A stretch of 64,000 bases of DNA from Bacteroides sp. (lineage in GTDB: Bacteria; Bacteroidota; Bacteroidia; Bacteroidales; Muribaculaceae). The translations under genes and the position numbers were made by a program. Shown in pieces: positions 45,487-54,478 of this stretch; positions within the stretch are counted from its first letter, which is position 1; every line of letters begins with the position of its first letter. The stretch is taken from assembly GCA_014802325.1 (NCBI GenBank), contig JAAVCK010000019.1:1-64000 (forward strand), given 5' to 3'. The notes below the pieces were generated by a model that worked only from the letters and a program-made list of their open reading frames with translations, did no database searches and was not told the DNA's origin.

Positions 45487-45573
45487 CAGACCCGTGCTTT
45501 TTCCATAATTATTCACCTCACTCGCCCCTTATTGTTCAACAAATGTTAACTCAATAGAAAAAATCAAAAACGA

Positions 45574-45605
45574 TTTGGACGAACCGAAATTATTATATAA
45601 CTTTG
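45574..45605 (+). promoter_or_regulatory. Sigma factor gene promoter
   Basis: TTTG (45574-45577), a 20-bp spacer and TAACTTTG (45598-45605) match consensus, about 90 bp before the start codon. Confidence 0.75.
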
Positions 45606-45696
45606 TATGCTGAAAAATTTCACTTGATTAATAATTAAAAGAATAACACCGCCTATCGAAACATTTCTACTCTAAAACAATAAAACAGAATAGAAA

Positions 45697-46287
45697 ATGC
45701 AAGAAATGACTAAGCTGACTGACCGGGAGTTGGTCCAGGCTTATGCCAACAACGACAATAACGCTTTCGACACCCTGCTGCAGCGCCATCAGGGCAAGGT
45801 TTATGCCTATATTTTGCGTATAGTCAAAAACAAGGATGTGGCCGACGATATATTTCAAGATACTTTCGTAAAAGCCATCATGACTATCAAGCAGGGTCGC
45901 TACACCGAAAGCGGCAAGTTTTCGGCATGGCTGCTGCGCATAGCCCACAACCTCATCATCGACTATTTCCGTCAGGAAAAGTCGGAGGGGGTGACTTCCA
46001 CAGATGAAGAAGGCGTGGATCTCCTCAACCGCCGCGATCTCTGCGACGGCACTATCGAGGACTGGCTTGTTGCCGAGCAGCTCGACGTAGATATTCGTCA
46101 GCTCGTGATGGCTCTGCCCGATCCCCAGCGTGAAGTACTCATCATGCGCTTCTACCGCAACATGTCGTTCAAGGAGATAGCCGAAGCCACCGGCGTCAGC
46201 ATCAATACCGCGCTTGGACGTATGCGCTATGCTATCATGAACATACGCCGCATAGCCAAAGAGAAAGACATCGCGCTTGCCGTGTGA
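45697..46287 (+). CDS. ECF-type RNA polymerase sigma factor
   Basis: The 196-residue protein has sigma region 2 (DTLLQRHQGKVYAYILRIV and DDIFQDTFVKAI, about 24-62, with the FSAWLLRIAHNLIIDYFR -10-recognition part) and region 4 (LVMALPDPQREVLIMRFYRNMSFKEIAEATGVSINTALGRMRYA, about 130-175). No anti-sigma gene is adjacent, unlike SusCD-linked ECF factors. A family of such stand-alone sigma factors occurs in Bacteroidetes; its regulon is unknown. It has its own promoter and terminator. Confidence 0.9.
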   Translation: MQEMTKLTDRELVQAYANNDNNAFDTLLQRHQGKVYAYILRIVKNKDVADDIFQDTFVKAIMTIKQGRYTESGKFSAWLLRIAHNLIIDYFRQEKSEGVTSTDEEGVDLLNRRDLCDGTIEDWLVAEQLDVDIRQLVMALPDPQREVLIMRFYRNMSFKEIAEATGVSINTALGRMRYAIMNIRRIAKEKDIALAV

Positions 46288-46322
46288 CCCACTCAGCAAG
46301 ATAGCTTGTAAATAACTCATAA

Positions 46323-46366
46323 CCCCGCAGGAAGATCACACCGCGATTTTCCTGCGGATTTTTTTG
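46323..46366 (+). terminator. Terminator after the sigma factor gene
   Basis: CCGCAGGAA pairs with TTCCTGCGG and is followed by ATTTTTTT. Confidence 0.85.
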
Positions 46367-46376
46367 CTCAATTTTT

Positions 46377-47204
46377 TCACATTCCCGTCTGTCGGGCTAT
46401 CCACATCAATTCCAACTCAATATACCCCGAATCTTCAGCCATCACCGCTGCACGCTCCAGAAAACTTCGTGCCTGCACATACCACCCCGCCGACGAATAT
46501 GCCATACCTATATTGGCAAGAATCAAGGAATCGCAATAAGGAGTCCCTTCGCAGCGAGGATAAGCAAGAGCCTCGTACCACATCTGTGCAGCATCGACAA
46601 ACCGACGGGATCTGTAATATTGCAAACCTTTGGCAAAATACAGAGCCCGGCGTCCCGGCTGCATTCTATACCAATGATAGCGCATACCCTGACGTACATG
46701 ACGGTAATTCATATAAGCCAACCGCGATTCGGGTCGGGCAAAGCCGCATTTCCTCACCACATCAAGCGCGCCGGTATTAGCGTCGCATACATCGGCGACC
46801 ACCTTAGGCAGCGCGAATCGTCCCAGCAGGTAATCCGAAAGAGCACCTACGGCCTCAGTAGCGAAGCCACGTCGCTCAAACCGCTCCGCAACTGCAAATT
46901 CAAGCATCCATCTCGGCATTGCCGGACTTCGGTCGATGACAGGCAGGGCCGAAACAAATCCTGCCGGCTCACCCTCCGCAGTGATTATAGCCATATTCAC
47001 GGCCTCACCGGCGTCATTCTCCTCAGCCATCACATCGGCAAAAGATGAGTTTCTCAGCAGGTACTCCGCCACCTTCCCCTCGCCGATAAGGAGCTTCAGC
47101 CACCCGACATCGCCGTACATCACCGGTCGCAGACTGCACATCCGGCAGCCGATATGCGTCGGTATCAGTTCGTTGTTTGGCTCTCGACAATAAGTTTGCT
47201 CCAT
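46377..47204 (-). CDS. GNAT acetyltransferase with C-terminal TPR-like region
   Basis: The N-terminal 170 residues form a GNAT domain of the RimJ/RimL type, with the acetyl-CoA-binding RFERRGFATEAV (about 116-127) and the later DVCDANTGALDVVRKCGF (about 145-162). The last 85 residues (about 185-270) are helical TPR-like repeats (ALYFAKGLQYYRSRRFVDAAQMWYEAL and LANIGMAYSSAGWYVQARSFLERA, in pieces). RimJ/L relatives acetylate protein N-termini; the TPR part may choose the partner. A -7 element (TATTTTTG on the minus strand near 47225-47232) lies upstream, divergent from proS. Confidence 0.78.
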   Translation of the reverse strand: MEQTYCREPNNELIPTHIGCRMCSLRPVMYGDVGWLKLLIGEGKVAEYLLRNSSFADVMAEENDAGEAVNMAIITAEGEPAGFVSALPVIDRSPAMPRWMLEFAVAERFERRGFATEAVGALSDYLLGRFALPKVVADVCDANTGALDVVRKCGFARPESRLAYMNYRHVRQGMRYHWYRMQPGRRALYFAKGLQYYRSRRFVDAAQMWYEALAYPRCEGTPYCDSLILANIGMAYSSAGWYVQARSFLERAAVMAEDSGYIELELMWIARQTGM

Positions 47205-47265
47205 AAATCAGGTGGATATTGACGCAAAAATAATAAAAATATGGTAGCAATTCGGCTATTTTCAC

Positions 47266-47273
47266 TAACTTTG
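47266..47273 (+). promoter_or_regulatory. -7 element for proS
   Basis: TAACTTTG fits TAnnTTTG; the -33 box is unclear. Confidence 0.6.
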
Positions 47274-47310
47274 CAGTAATAAAACACAATTATATAGTAA
47301 ATATATAGTA

Positions 47311-48792
47311 ATGGCAACCGAATTAAAGGATCTCACCAAGCGAGCCGACAATTACTCGCAGTGGTATAATGAACTCGTAGTAAAAGCTGATTTAGCCGAA
47401 CAGTCGCCCGTAAGAGGATGTATGGTAATCAAGCCCTACGGCTATGCTATCTGGGAAAAGATGCAGCATACACTCGACGAAATGTTTAAGGCTACCGGCG
47501 TGCAAAACGCTTATTTCCCCCTGCTTATCCCCAAATCATTCCTCTGCCGCGAAGCCGAACACGTGGAAGGCTTCGCCAAAGAATGTGCCGTAGTGACTCA
47601 CTACCGTCTGAAAAATGACCCCAATGGCAACGGTGTCATCGTCGACCCTGACGCCCGCCTCGAAGAGGAGCTCATAGTACGCCCCACATCCGAAACCATC
47701 ATATGGGGTACGTATAAAAACTGGATCCACAGCTACCGCGACCTGCCCGTGCTGTGCAACCAGTGGGCCAACGTAATGCGATGGGAGATGCGTACCCGTA
47801 TGTTCCTCCGCACAGCCGAGTTCTTATGGCAGGAAGGTCACTGCGCTCACGCGACAGCCGAGGAATCCGAAGCCCGTACGGTACAGATGATCAATCTGTA
47901 TGCCGATTTCGCCGAAAAATATATGGCAATGCCCGTAATCAAGGGCGTCAAGAGTGCCAACGAGCGCTTTGCCGGTGCGGTCAACACCTATACTATCGAA
48001 GCTATGATGCAGGACGGCAAGGCTCTCCAGTCAGGTACTTCCCACAACCTCGGCCAGAACTTCGCCAAGGCATTTGACGTAACATTCGTCAACAAGGAAA
48101 ACAAGCCCGAATACGTATGGGCCAACTCCTGGGGTGTGTCGACCCGCCTTATGGGCGCTCTCATCATGACTCACTCTGACGACAACGGCCTCGTGCTTCC
48201 TCCCCATCTCGCCCCCATCCAGGTAGTAATTATTCCCATCTTCAAGAATGCCGACCAGCTCAAGGCCATAACCGAGAAAGTCAATCCGATCATCGACGAG
48301 CTCCGCGCGGCAGGCATAAGCGTGAAATATGATGACGCCGACAACCGCCGTCCCGGATTCAAGTTTGCCGACTATGAGCTCAAAGGTGTGCCCGTGCGTC
48401 TGGCTATCGGAGCACGCGATATAGAAAACGGCACTGTGGAAGTAATGCGCCGCGATACTCTCGAAAAGCACGTGGCTCCCATCGACGGCATCGCTGCCTA
48501 TATCGAAAAACTGCTTGAAGAAATCCAGCAGAACATTTATCAGAAAGCTCTTGCCCACCGCGAATCAATGACCCGCACCGTAGACACCTACGAAGAATTT
48601 AAGAAAGAAATCGAAAAAGGCGGATTCATTCTCGCTCACTGGGACGGCACCACCGAGACCGAAGAAAAGATCAAGGAGGAGACCAAAGCCACGCTACGCT
48701 GCATTCCCCTCGACGGTGACGATACTCCCGGTGTGTGCATGGTGACAGGTCGTCCCTCTAAGCGCCGAGTAATTTTTGCACGAAATTATTAA
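47311..48792 (+). CDS. proS: Prolyl-tRNA synthetase (archaeal/eukaryotic type)
   Basis: ProRS charges tRNA-Pro. The 493-residue form lacks the editing insert of the E. coli enzyme and matches the archaeal-type ProRS. Class II motif 2 is visible in [18 protein letters not shown] and [27 protein letters not shown] (pieces over about 127-172), motif 3 in [18 protein letters not shown] (about 272-290), followed by the anticodon-binding domain and the zinc-like C-terminal domain ending in the typical aromatic residue (FARNY). It probably leads a short operon with the glycosyltransferase and HU genes. Confidence 0.95.
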   Translation: MATELKDLTKRADNYSQWYNELVVKADLAEQSPVRGCMVIKPYGYAIWEKMQHTLDEMFKATGVQNAYFPLLIPKSFLCREAEHVEGFAKECAVVTHYRLKNDPNGNGVIVDPDARLEEELIVRPTSETIIWGTYKNWIHSYRDLPVLCNQWANVMRWEMRTRMFLRTAEFLWQEGHCAHATAEESEARTVQMINLYADFAEKYMAMPVIKGVKSANERFAGAVNTYTIEAMMQDGKALQSGTSHNLGQNFAKAFDVTFVNKENKPEYVWANSWGVSTRLMGALIMTHSDDNGLVLPPHLAPIQVVIIPIFKNADQLKAITEKVNPIIDELRAAGISVKYDDADNRRPGFKFADYELKGVPVRLAIGARDIENGTVEVMRRDTLEKHVAPIDGIAAYIEKLLEEIQQNIYQKALAHRESMTRTVDTYEEFKKEIEKGGFILAHWDGTTETEEKIKEETKATLRCIPLDGDDTPGVCMVTGRPSKRRVIFARNY

Positions 48793-48814
48793 ATAAAACC
48801 TCCCGAATAAAAAA

Positions 48815-49768
48815 ATGGAACGCCCGGTTATTGCCATCGTGCTGCCCTGCTACAACGAGCAGGAAGTACTGCCCATCACTCTGCCGGCTCTTCTGCGGCT
48901 GCTTGACTCTATGGTGGCCGAAGGAAAGATCAGCGAGGACAGCTACGTATTGTGCTCCAACGATGGCAGCCGCGATTCCACTTGGGATATAATTACCCGC
49001 TTTCATCTGGCCGATAAGCGCGTCAAAGGCATCTCCCTGGCTCACAACCGCGGCCATCAGAATGCCCTGCTTGCCGGCCTGATGACAGTAAAAGACCGCT
49101 GCGACGCCGCAGTGTCGATCGACGCCGACCTCCAGGATGACCCGGAGGCCATTCGTGAGATGGTGGACCGCTTCATCGACGGCAAAGAGATAGTCTACGG
49201 TGTGCGAAGCTCGCGCGAAACCGACACATGGTTCAAGCGTAATTCCGCACTGGCGTTCTACCGTTTTCAGAAGTCAATGGGGCTTGACACGGTGAGCAAT
49301 CATGCCGATTTCCGACTCATGAGCGCAAGGGCTCTTGAGATGTTGTCGCACTACGACGAGAAAAACCTCTTTTTACGCGGCATCATACCTATGATCGGTC
49401 TTGACACGGATATAGTGACCTATGCCCGCGCTTCGCGGGCTGCCGGCGAGTCGAAATATCCGTTGTCAAAAATGCTCAGCTTCTCTATCGACGGCATAAC
49501 TTCATTTTCGGCCAAACCGATGCGAATGATATTTCTCGTCGGTCTGCTCTTGCTATTAATTGATGTGGCTGTAGCGGCCTACGTGTTGATTTCATATTTC
49601 TTCAAACCCGCCCTCGAACCCGGCTGGACATCACTGATGCTCTCAGTGTGGTTTCTCGGCAGCCTGATACTGATGGGTATAGGCACGGTAGGTGAATATA
49701 TCGGAAAAATATTCATAGAGGTTAAGAACCGTCCGCGATACGAGATACGCGACATGCTAATAGACTAA
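48815..49768 (+). CDS. Polyprenyl-phosphate glycosyltransferase (GtrB/DPM1-like GT2)
   Basis: The 317-residue protein has a GT2 catalytic domain (IVLPCYNEQEVLP at 7-19; SNDGSRDSTW about 49-58; DADLQDD with the metal-binding Asp residues about 108-114) and two C-terminal membrane helices (about 236-258 and 272-295). This GtrB-like form transfers glucose or a similar sugar to undecaprenyl phosphate on the inner face of the membrane. The acceptor pathway is not visible here. It lies 22 bp after proS and 17 bp before the HU gene. Confidence 0.88.
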   Translation: MERPVIAIVLPCYNEQEVLPITLPALLRLLDSMVAEGKISEDSYVLCSNDGSRDSTWDIITRFHLADKRVKGISLAHNRGHQNALLAGLMTVKDRCDAAVSIDADLQDDPEAIREMVDRFIDGKEIVYGVRSSRETDTWFKRNSALAFYRFQKSMGLDTVSNHADFRLMSARALEMLSHYDEKNLFLRGIIPMIGLDTDIVTYARASRAAGESKYPLSKMLSFSIDGITSFSAKPMRMIFLVGLLLLLIDVAVAAYVLISYFFKPALEPGWTSLMLSVWFLGSLILMGIGTVGEYIGKIFIEVKNRPRYEIRDMLID

Positions 49769-49785
49769 AGTATTTATATATTATA

Positions 49786-50052
49786 ATGGATCATAAGCAG
49801 ATTACCACTTCGCTTGCCGAACGCACCGGACTCAACGCCGCAACTGTCAATTCGCTACTCGGCTCGTTGACCGATATTATAGCAGACAACTGTGCAGAAC
49901 TCAATTCCATAGCCATACCCGGATTCGGCACATTTTCGGCTGAAAAGACCGACGAGTATGTGGTGAACAATGCCGATGGCTCACGCACTCTCATGCCGCC
50001 CGCTGTGACAGTAAAGTTCAACCCCAGCATCATCCTCCGCAAAAAGCTATGA
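49786..50052 (+). CDS. HU-family DNA-binding protein
   Basis: The 88-residue protein is a HU/IHF fold member: helical dimer core (residues 1-45), the conserved GFGTFSAEK turn (about 46-54), a beta-arm (about 55-75, with NNADGSRTLMPPA) and the KFNPSIILRKKL end. HU proteins bind DNA as dimers. Its stop overlaps the next start by 4 bp (ATGA), and that gene encodes a second HU-like domain anchored in the membrane, so the two may form a heterodimer. It is distinct in sequence from typical HU-beta. Confidence 0.85.
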   Translation: MDHKQITTSLAERTGLNAATVNSLLGSLTDIIADNCAELNSIAIPGFGTFSAEKTDEYVVNNADGSRTLMPPAVTVKFNPSIILRKKL

Positions 50053-51302
50053 ATCAAAAACTTTCATTTCAGAATCTCGCTTCACTTCTTTCTGAAGCCA
50101 CGGCTCAGCCTCAGAATTTCTCCGAGGAATTCATCAAAGAGCTTTTTGCCGCAGTTACCGAAGTTCTTTCGCGTGGTGAATCTGTAAAAATCAAGGGACT
50201 GGGTGAATTTTCACCGGCGCCCGAAGCTGCCGACAAGCTGATATTTACCCCCGATGATACACTTGCAGGCAAGGTAAATGCTCCTTTCAGCCACTTCTCA
50301 CCCACTCTTCTCAATCCTGAAGTCACTGACTCGCAGCTCGATTCGGTTGAAATCAACCTACCTCCCGTTGAGGAGCATGATGATGAGGATTCTGCGGAGC
50401 AAGATGATGATACATCAGTGGAGAATACGGAGGAAGACACGATCTCGGTATCCGCACCTGTCACCGTCACAGAGACTCTCACTACCTCATCTGACGTAGA
50501 AGATGAGATACCGGTTTTCATACCCGCAGTCACCGCTGAGGAGGAAATCAAGAACTCCGCCGCCGAAGAGGACACTATAGAAGTAATCGAATCTCCGGTT
50601 GTGCCTCCACAGCCTTCCGTGCCTGAAATTATTCCCATTGAGGAGGATGAAGAAGAAATTTTCGACAGTAAAGAAGCAAAAACCCGCATCACACCTCCCA
50701 AATATGAACCCGCTGCCGAACCGACGGCCGTAGCCGATAATACAGCTGACGAATCGGATAGTAAATCCTCAGGTTTCGGTATGGGATTTTTCGTGGGACT
50801 GATAGTTGGTATAGCCATAGGCGCTGCGGCCATGTTCTTCTATGCTACTTCTCTCACTCCCTCTACCCGCACTGCCGAACCTATTGGGGAGGAAGAAGAT
50901 ACTGCCGCTCTCAACGATGTGATCGACGCCACTGAGATGCCTGACACTGCATGGGCTGATTTAGATACTACCCCCACCCCTGCTCCGGAGGTGGAACAGC
51001 AGCCTGAACCTCAGCCTGAGCCGGAAGCCAAACAGGTAGCCGCCGCTCCGTCAGCTCCTGTCACCGACAAGGTTAAGGCCGGTTATCTTATGCCCAAAAT
51101 GGCGCAGAAACATTATGGGAATCAGGTATTTTGGGTATATATCTACGAAGAAAACAAGACTAAGATATCCAATCCCAACAATCTTACAGCAGGTCTTGAA
51201 CTGGTGATACCCGCGCCTGAGAAGTACGGCATTGATGCCAACGACCCCAAAAGCATAGCTCGCGCACAAGCAAAAGAATCGGAAATTTGGAATAAAAAAT
51301 AG
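50049..51302 (+). CDS. HU-like domain / transmembrane / LysM-like envelope protein
   Basis: The 417-residue protein combines parts that rarely meet. Residues 1-88 read as an HU-like domain (SEEFIKELFAAVTEVLSRG and VKIKGLGEF), but the DNA-binding beta-arm is almost absent. Residues 90-240 are acidic and disordered. One Gly-rich membrane helix follows (about 242-267). Residues 270-335 are Pro/Glu-rich, and 345-389 resemble a LysM repeat (PKMAQKHYGNQVFWVYIYEE, NPNNLTAGLELVIP). With no signal peptide, the N-terminus should be cytoplasmic and the LysM end periplasmic. It could link the nucleoid or the partner HU to the cell wall; that role is inference. Confidence 0.75.
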   Translation: MNQKLSFQNLASLLSEATAQPQNFSEEFIKELFAAVTEVLSRGESVKIKGLGEFSPAPEAADKLIFTPDDTLAGKVNAPFSHFSPTLLNPEVTDSQLDSVEINLPPVEEHDDEDSAEQDDDTSVENTEEDTISVSAPVTVTETLTTSSDVEDEIPVFIPAVTAEEEIKNSAAEEDTIEVIESPVVPPQPSVPEIIPIEEDEEEIFDSKEAKTRITPPKYEPAAEPTAVADNTADESDSKSSGFGMGFFVGLIVGIAIGAAAMFFYATSLTPSTRTAEPIGEEEDTAALNDVIDATEMPDTAWADLDTTPTPAPEVEQQPEPQPEPEAKQVAAAPSAPVTDKVKAGYLMPKMAQKHYGNQVFWVYIYEENKTKISNPNNLTAGLELVIPAPEKYGIDANDPKSIARAQAKESEIWNKK

Positions 51303-51373
51303 GCAGTTAGTTATCTTAACAATAGCTTATATAAAATTAACAATCTAAGATTCTATCTTATTTGTTTAATTTT

Positions 51374-51418
51374 TAAATTTGTACTCGTAAACCGCTTTTA
51401 CAGGCGATTTACGAGTTA
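51374..51418 (+). promoter_or_regulatory. -7 element and 5' hairpin before moxR
   Basis: TAAATTTG (51374-51381) is followed almost at once by a hairpin pairing ACTCGTAAA with TTTACGAGT (51383-51418). The hairpin would lie at the very 5' end of the Bat operon mRNA and may stabilise it. Confidence 0.5.
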
Positions 51419-51466
51419 CCTTTAAATTAGAATAATATTAAACCACTTGAATAAAAGCCATTTATC

Positions 51467-52462
51467 ATGAGCGCAAACGTTAATATCCGTGAGCTTAACG
51501 AACTCGTAGCCTCGAAAAGCGACTTTGTGTCGCTCGTCACGCGAGGCATGGATCAGACTATCGTAGGTCAGAAACACCTTGTAGATTCACTTCTGATTGC
51601 CCTTCTCTCCAACGGCCACGTGCTCCTCGAAGGCGTACCGGGCCTGGCAAAGACTCTTGCCATCAAGACCCTGGCACAAATCATCGATGCAAAATACAGC
51701 CGCATACAGTTTACGCCCGACCTTCTGCCTGCCGACGTAATTGGTACTATGATCTACAGTGTACAGAAAGAGCAGTTCCAGATCAAGCGTGGCCCGATAT
51801 TCGCCAACTTCGTTCTCGCCGATGAAATCAACCGTGCGCCTGCCAAAGTGCAGAGTGCGCTTCTCGAAGCCATGCAGGAGCGTCAGGTTACGATTGGCGA
51901 CCACACATTCCGCCTTGACGAACCTTTCCTCGTAATGGCCACCCAAAACCCTATCGAACAGGAAGGTACATATCCTCTCCCCGAAGCGCAGGTTGACCGT
52001 TTCCTTCTTAAAGTCATCATCGGCTATCCCTCCAAGGAAGAAGAGATGGCCATCGTGCGCCAGAATATCAATGGAGGCCGTAAGGATATCCGCCCGCTTC
52101 TCCGCCCTGAAGAGATCGTGGAAGTGCAGAAAATCGTAGAGCAGATATACCTTGATGAAAAAATCGAGCGTTACATCGTCGACATTGTATTCGCTACCCG
52201 TAATCCGGCCGACTACGATCTGCGCGATCTTGAAAGCATGATTGACTTCGGCGCATCGCCCCGTGCATCCATCGGTCTGGCACGCGCTTCCCGCGCCTAC
52301 GCTTTCCTCCGCGGCCGCGGCTATGTGATACCTGAGGATGTACGTGCGGTATGCCACGACGTATTGCGCCACCGCATCGGTCTTACTTACGAGGCCGAGG
52401 CCAACAATATCACTACCGACGAGATTATCTCGCGCATACTTGACAAGGTTGAGGTGCCCTGA
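51467..52462 (+). CDS. MoxR family AAA+ ATPase (Bat operon)
   Basis: The 331-residue chaperone-like ATPase has Walker A GVPGLAKT (about 55-62), Walker B VLADEINRAP (about 117-126), sensor 1 in MATQNPIEQEGTYPLPEAQ and the Arg finger region DRFLLKV. MoxR proteins are thought to assemble or activate VWA-domain partners, which are encoded further down. It is the first gene of the eight-gene Bat cluster and follows its own promoter. Confidence 0.92.
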   Translation: MSANVNIRELNELVASKSDFVSLVTRGMDQTIVGQKHLVDSLLIALLSNGHVLLEGVPGLAKTLAIKTLAQIIDAKYSRIQFTPDLLPADVIGTMIYSVQKEQFQIKRGPIFANFVLADEINRAPAKVQSALLEAMQERQVTIGDHTFRLDEPFLVMATQNPIEQEGTYPLPEAQVDRFLLKVIIGYPSKEEEMAIVRQNINGGRKDIRPLLRPEEIVEVQKIVEQIYLDEKIERYIVDIVFATRNPADYDLRDLESMIDFGASPRASIGLARASRAYAFLRGRGYVIPEDVRAVCHDVLRHRIGLTYEAEANNITTDEIISRILDKVEVP

Positions 52463-52538
52463 TGATACCGCCTCTCTCCCTCACTCCTTATTCATTGCCA
52501 CGTCACTTTCACCCTTACATTAATTATATCACCATCAT

Positions 52539-53414
52539 ATGGAAGCAAATGAACTGATAAAAAAAGTTCGCAAAATAGATATAAAGACCCGAGGACTGTC
52601 ACAGAACATCTTTGCGGGAGAATATCACACGGCCTTCAAGGGTCGAGGCATGATGTTCTCGGAGGTGAGAGAATACCAGTATGGCGATGACATACGCGAT
52701 ATTGACTGGAACGTCACCGCACGCCACAATCATCCCTACGTAAAGGTGTTTGAAGAAGAGCGCGAAATGACGGTGATGCTGCTTGTCGACGTCTCGCGCA
52801 GCCGCCTGTTTGGCGCCGTAGGCGAGGAAAAGATGGAGATGATAGCCGAGATAGCCGCTACGCTGGCTTACTCGGCCATCACTAACAACGACAAGATCGG
52901 CGTGATATTTTTCTCTGACAAAATCGAGAAATTCATCCCTCCGAAAAAAGGTAAGAAACATATCCTCCTGATCATCCGCGAGCTACTCGATTTTCAGCCA
53001 GAAAGCCGAGGTACGGATATATCGGTGGCACTGCGATATTTTACCGACGCACTGAAAAAACGTACCACTACATTTCTTATCTCTGACTTTATCGACGACC
53101 ACGATTATAGCCGTGCACTCCAGATAGCATCAAACAAGCACGATGTAATTGCCATTCAGGTCTACGACAAGCGCGACACCAAGCTGCCCGATGTAGGACT
53201 GATGCGCATAGAGGATCTTGAGAGCGGCGAACTGCGATGGATCGACACATCTTCACGCAAAGTCAGAAATGCTTTCAGCAAATGGTGGTATAATCTCCAG
53301 CAACGTCTCACAGAGACCATGCGCAAAAGCCGCGTGGATCTGGCATCGGTGGCTACCGACGAGGATTTCGCCAAATCCCTGATGCAACTTTTCCGCAAGC
53401 GGGGACTCAGGTGA
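52539..53414 (+). CDS. DUF58 domain protein (Bat operon)
   Basis: The 291-residue cytosolic protein starts with KKVRKIDIKTRGLSQNIFAGEY and contains the DUF58 hallmark GDDIRDIDWNVTAR (about 49-62), then a VWA-like fold with a MIDAS-type DVSRSRL (about 83-89) and TTTFLISDFIDDHD. DUF58 proteins always neighbour MoxR ATPases. It lies 76 bp after moxR and 30 bp before the next gene. Confidence 0.9.
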   Translation: MEANELIKKVRKIDIKTRGLSQNIFAGEYHTAFKGRGMMFSEVREYQYGDDIRDIDWNVTARHNHPYVKVFEEEREMTVMLLVDVSRSRLFGAVGEEKMEMIAEIAATLAYSAITNNDKIGVIFFSDKIEKFIPPKKGKKHILLIIRELLDFQPESRGTDISVALRYFTDALKKRTTTFLISDFIDDHDYSRALQIASNKHDVIAIQVYDKRDTKLPDVGLMRIEDLESGELRWIDTSSRKVRNAFSKWWYNLQQRLTETMRKSRVDLASVATDEDFAKSLMQLFRKRGLR

Positions 53415-53444
53415 TTACCGAAACATGAACTACATCTCCCGATT

Positions 53445-54440
53445 ATGATGAAATCAAGATTTTTATTCCGCATAGCAGCCGTGATGGCTCTTCTGTCAGT
53501 GGCTTTACAAGGCCGGGCATTGTCGGACTCTCGTGTGACACTTCAGCTCGATTCCGCCCACCTGCTCATGGGTAAGGCTACCACTCTGCATCTCAACCTT
53601 GTAGGTCCGCGCGATGAAAACGCTCAGCTTATCATACCGCAGGATACGTTCAATGCCAAAGTCGAGGTGATGAAACTCCTTAAAGCCGACACCATCGACC
53701 ACGGCAACGGACGCTGGGAAATAAATCAGGACATACTGCTTCAGTCGTTTGATTCGGGTGATTACCGTCTTGCTCCGGTATATTACGTATCAGGAAACGA
53801 CACACTTACTTCAAACCGACTCGTGCTGAGAGTTTACCCGGTAGCAAAAGATTCGCTGACACTCAACGACTTCGCTGATATCAGCGACATTGACCGCAAG
53901 TGGTCAGACTACCTGCCTGATTTTATTGTAGATTACTGGGGCTTAATCCTCATAGTGCTTCTTCTTGCTGCCGGTGGTGTATATGGCTACATCCTTTACA
54001 AGCGTCGCCGCAAAACTCCCGAATCTGAGGAAGAAAAGAAGCCTCTGCTCTCGCCCTACGATCAGGCTATGGTCGATCTCTCGGCTTTGCGTGCACGTAA
54101 CCTCTGCGAGCGCGGTCAGGAAAAGGAATACTACTCAGTACTTACCGACATCCTGCGCAACTATCTTATGCGCCGATTCGGCATCAACGCTATGGAAATG
54201 ACTTCGTCGCAGATCCTGAAAGCGCTCCGCGATAATCCCGACACCCGTCTACCTAAAAAATATATGGATCAGGTGCTTGAGATAGCTGACTTCGTGAAGT
54301 TTGCCAAAGTTCGCCCCTTGCCTGACGATAATGTAAGGACCTACGACAATGCCGTTAACTTCGTGGAGGATACCAAGCCTGCACCTCAACCCGCAGAACC
54401 CGCACCCGAGGCTGCTGAGTCAGCCGAGAATAAACAATAA
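53445..54440 (+). CDS. DUF4381-like membrane protein (Bat operon)
   Basis: The 331-residue protein has a signal peptide (residues 1-25), a periplasmic beta-sandwich domain (about 28-150), one membrane helix (about 166-187) and a cytoplasmic helical domain (about 205-300). The helix followed by a short basic patch and helical domain resembles the DUF4381 type of Bat clusters and the end of BatD, suggesting shared ancestry. The segment ARNLCERGQEKEYYSVLTDILRNYL recalls the matching cytoplasmic part of BatD. Its role is unknown. Confidence 0.75.
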   Translation: MMKSRFLFRIAAVMALLSVALQGRALSDSRVTLQLDSAHLLMGKATTLHLNLVGPRDENAQLIIPQDTFNAKVEVMKLLKADTIDHGNGRWEINQDILLQSFDSGDYRLAPVYYVSGNDTLTSNRLVLRVYPVAKDSLTLNDFADISDIDRKWSDYLPDFIVDYWGLILIVLLLAAGGVYGYILYKRRRKTPESEEEKKPLLSPYDQAMVDLSALRARNLCERGQEKEYYSVLTDILRNYLMRRFGINAMEMTSSQILKALRDNPDTRLPKKYMDQVLEIADFVKFAKVRPLPDDNVRTYDNAVNFVEDTKPAPQPAEPAPEAAESAENKQ

Positions 54441-54478
54441 ACTTATAGAACATATACACGAAAGGAGACTGATTATAT

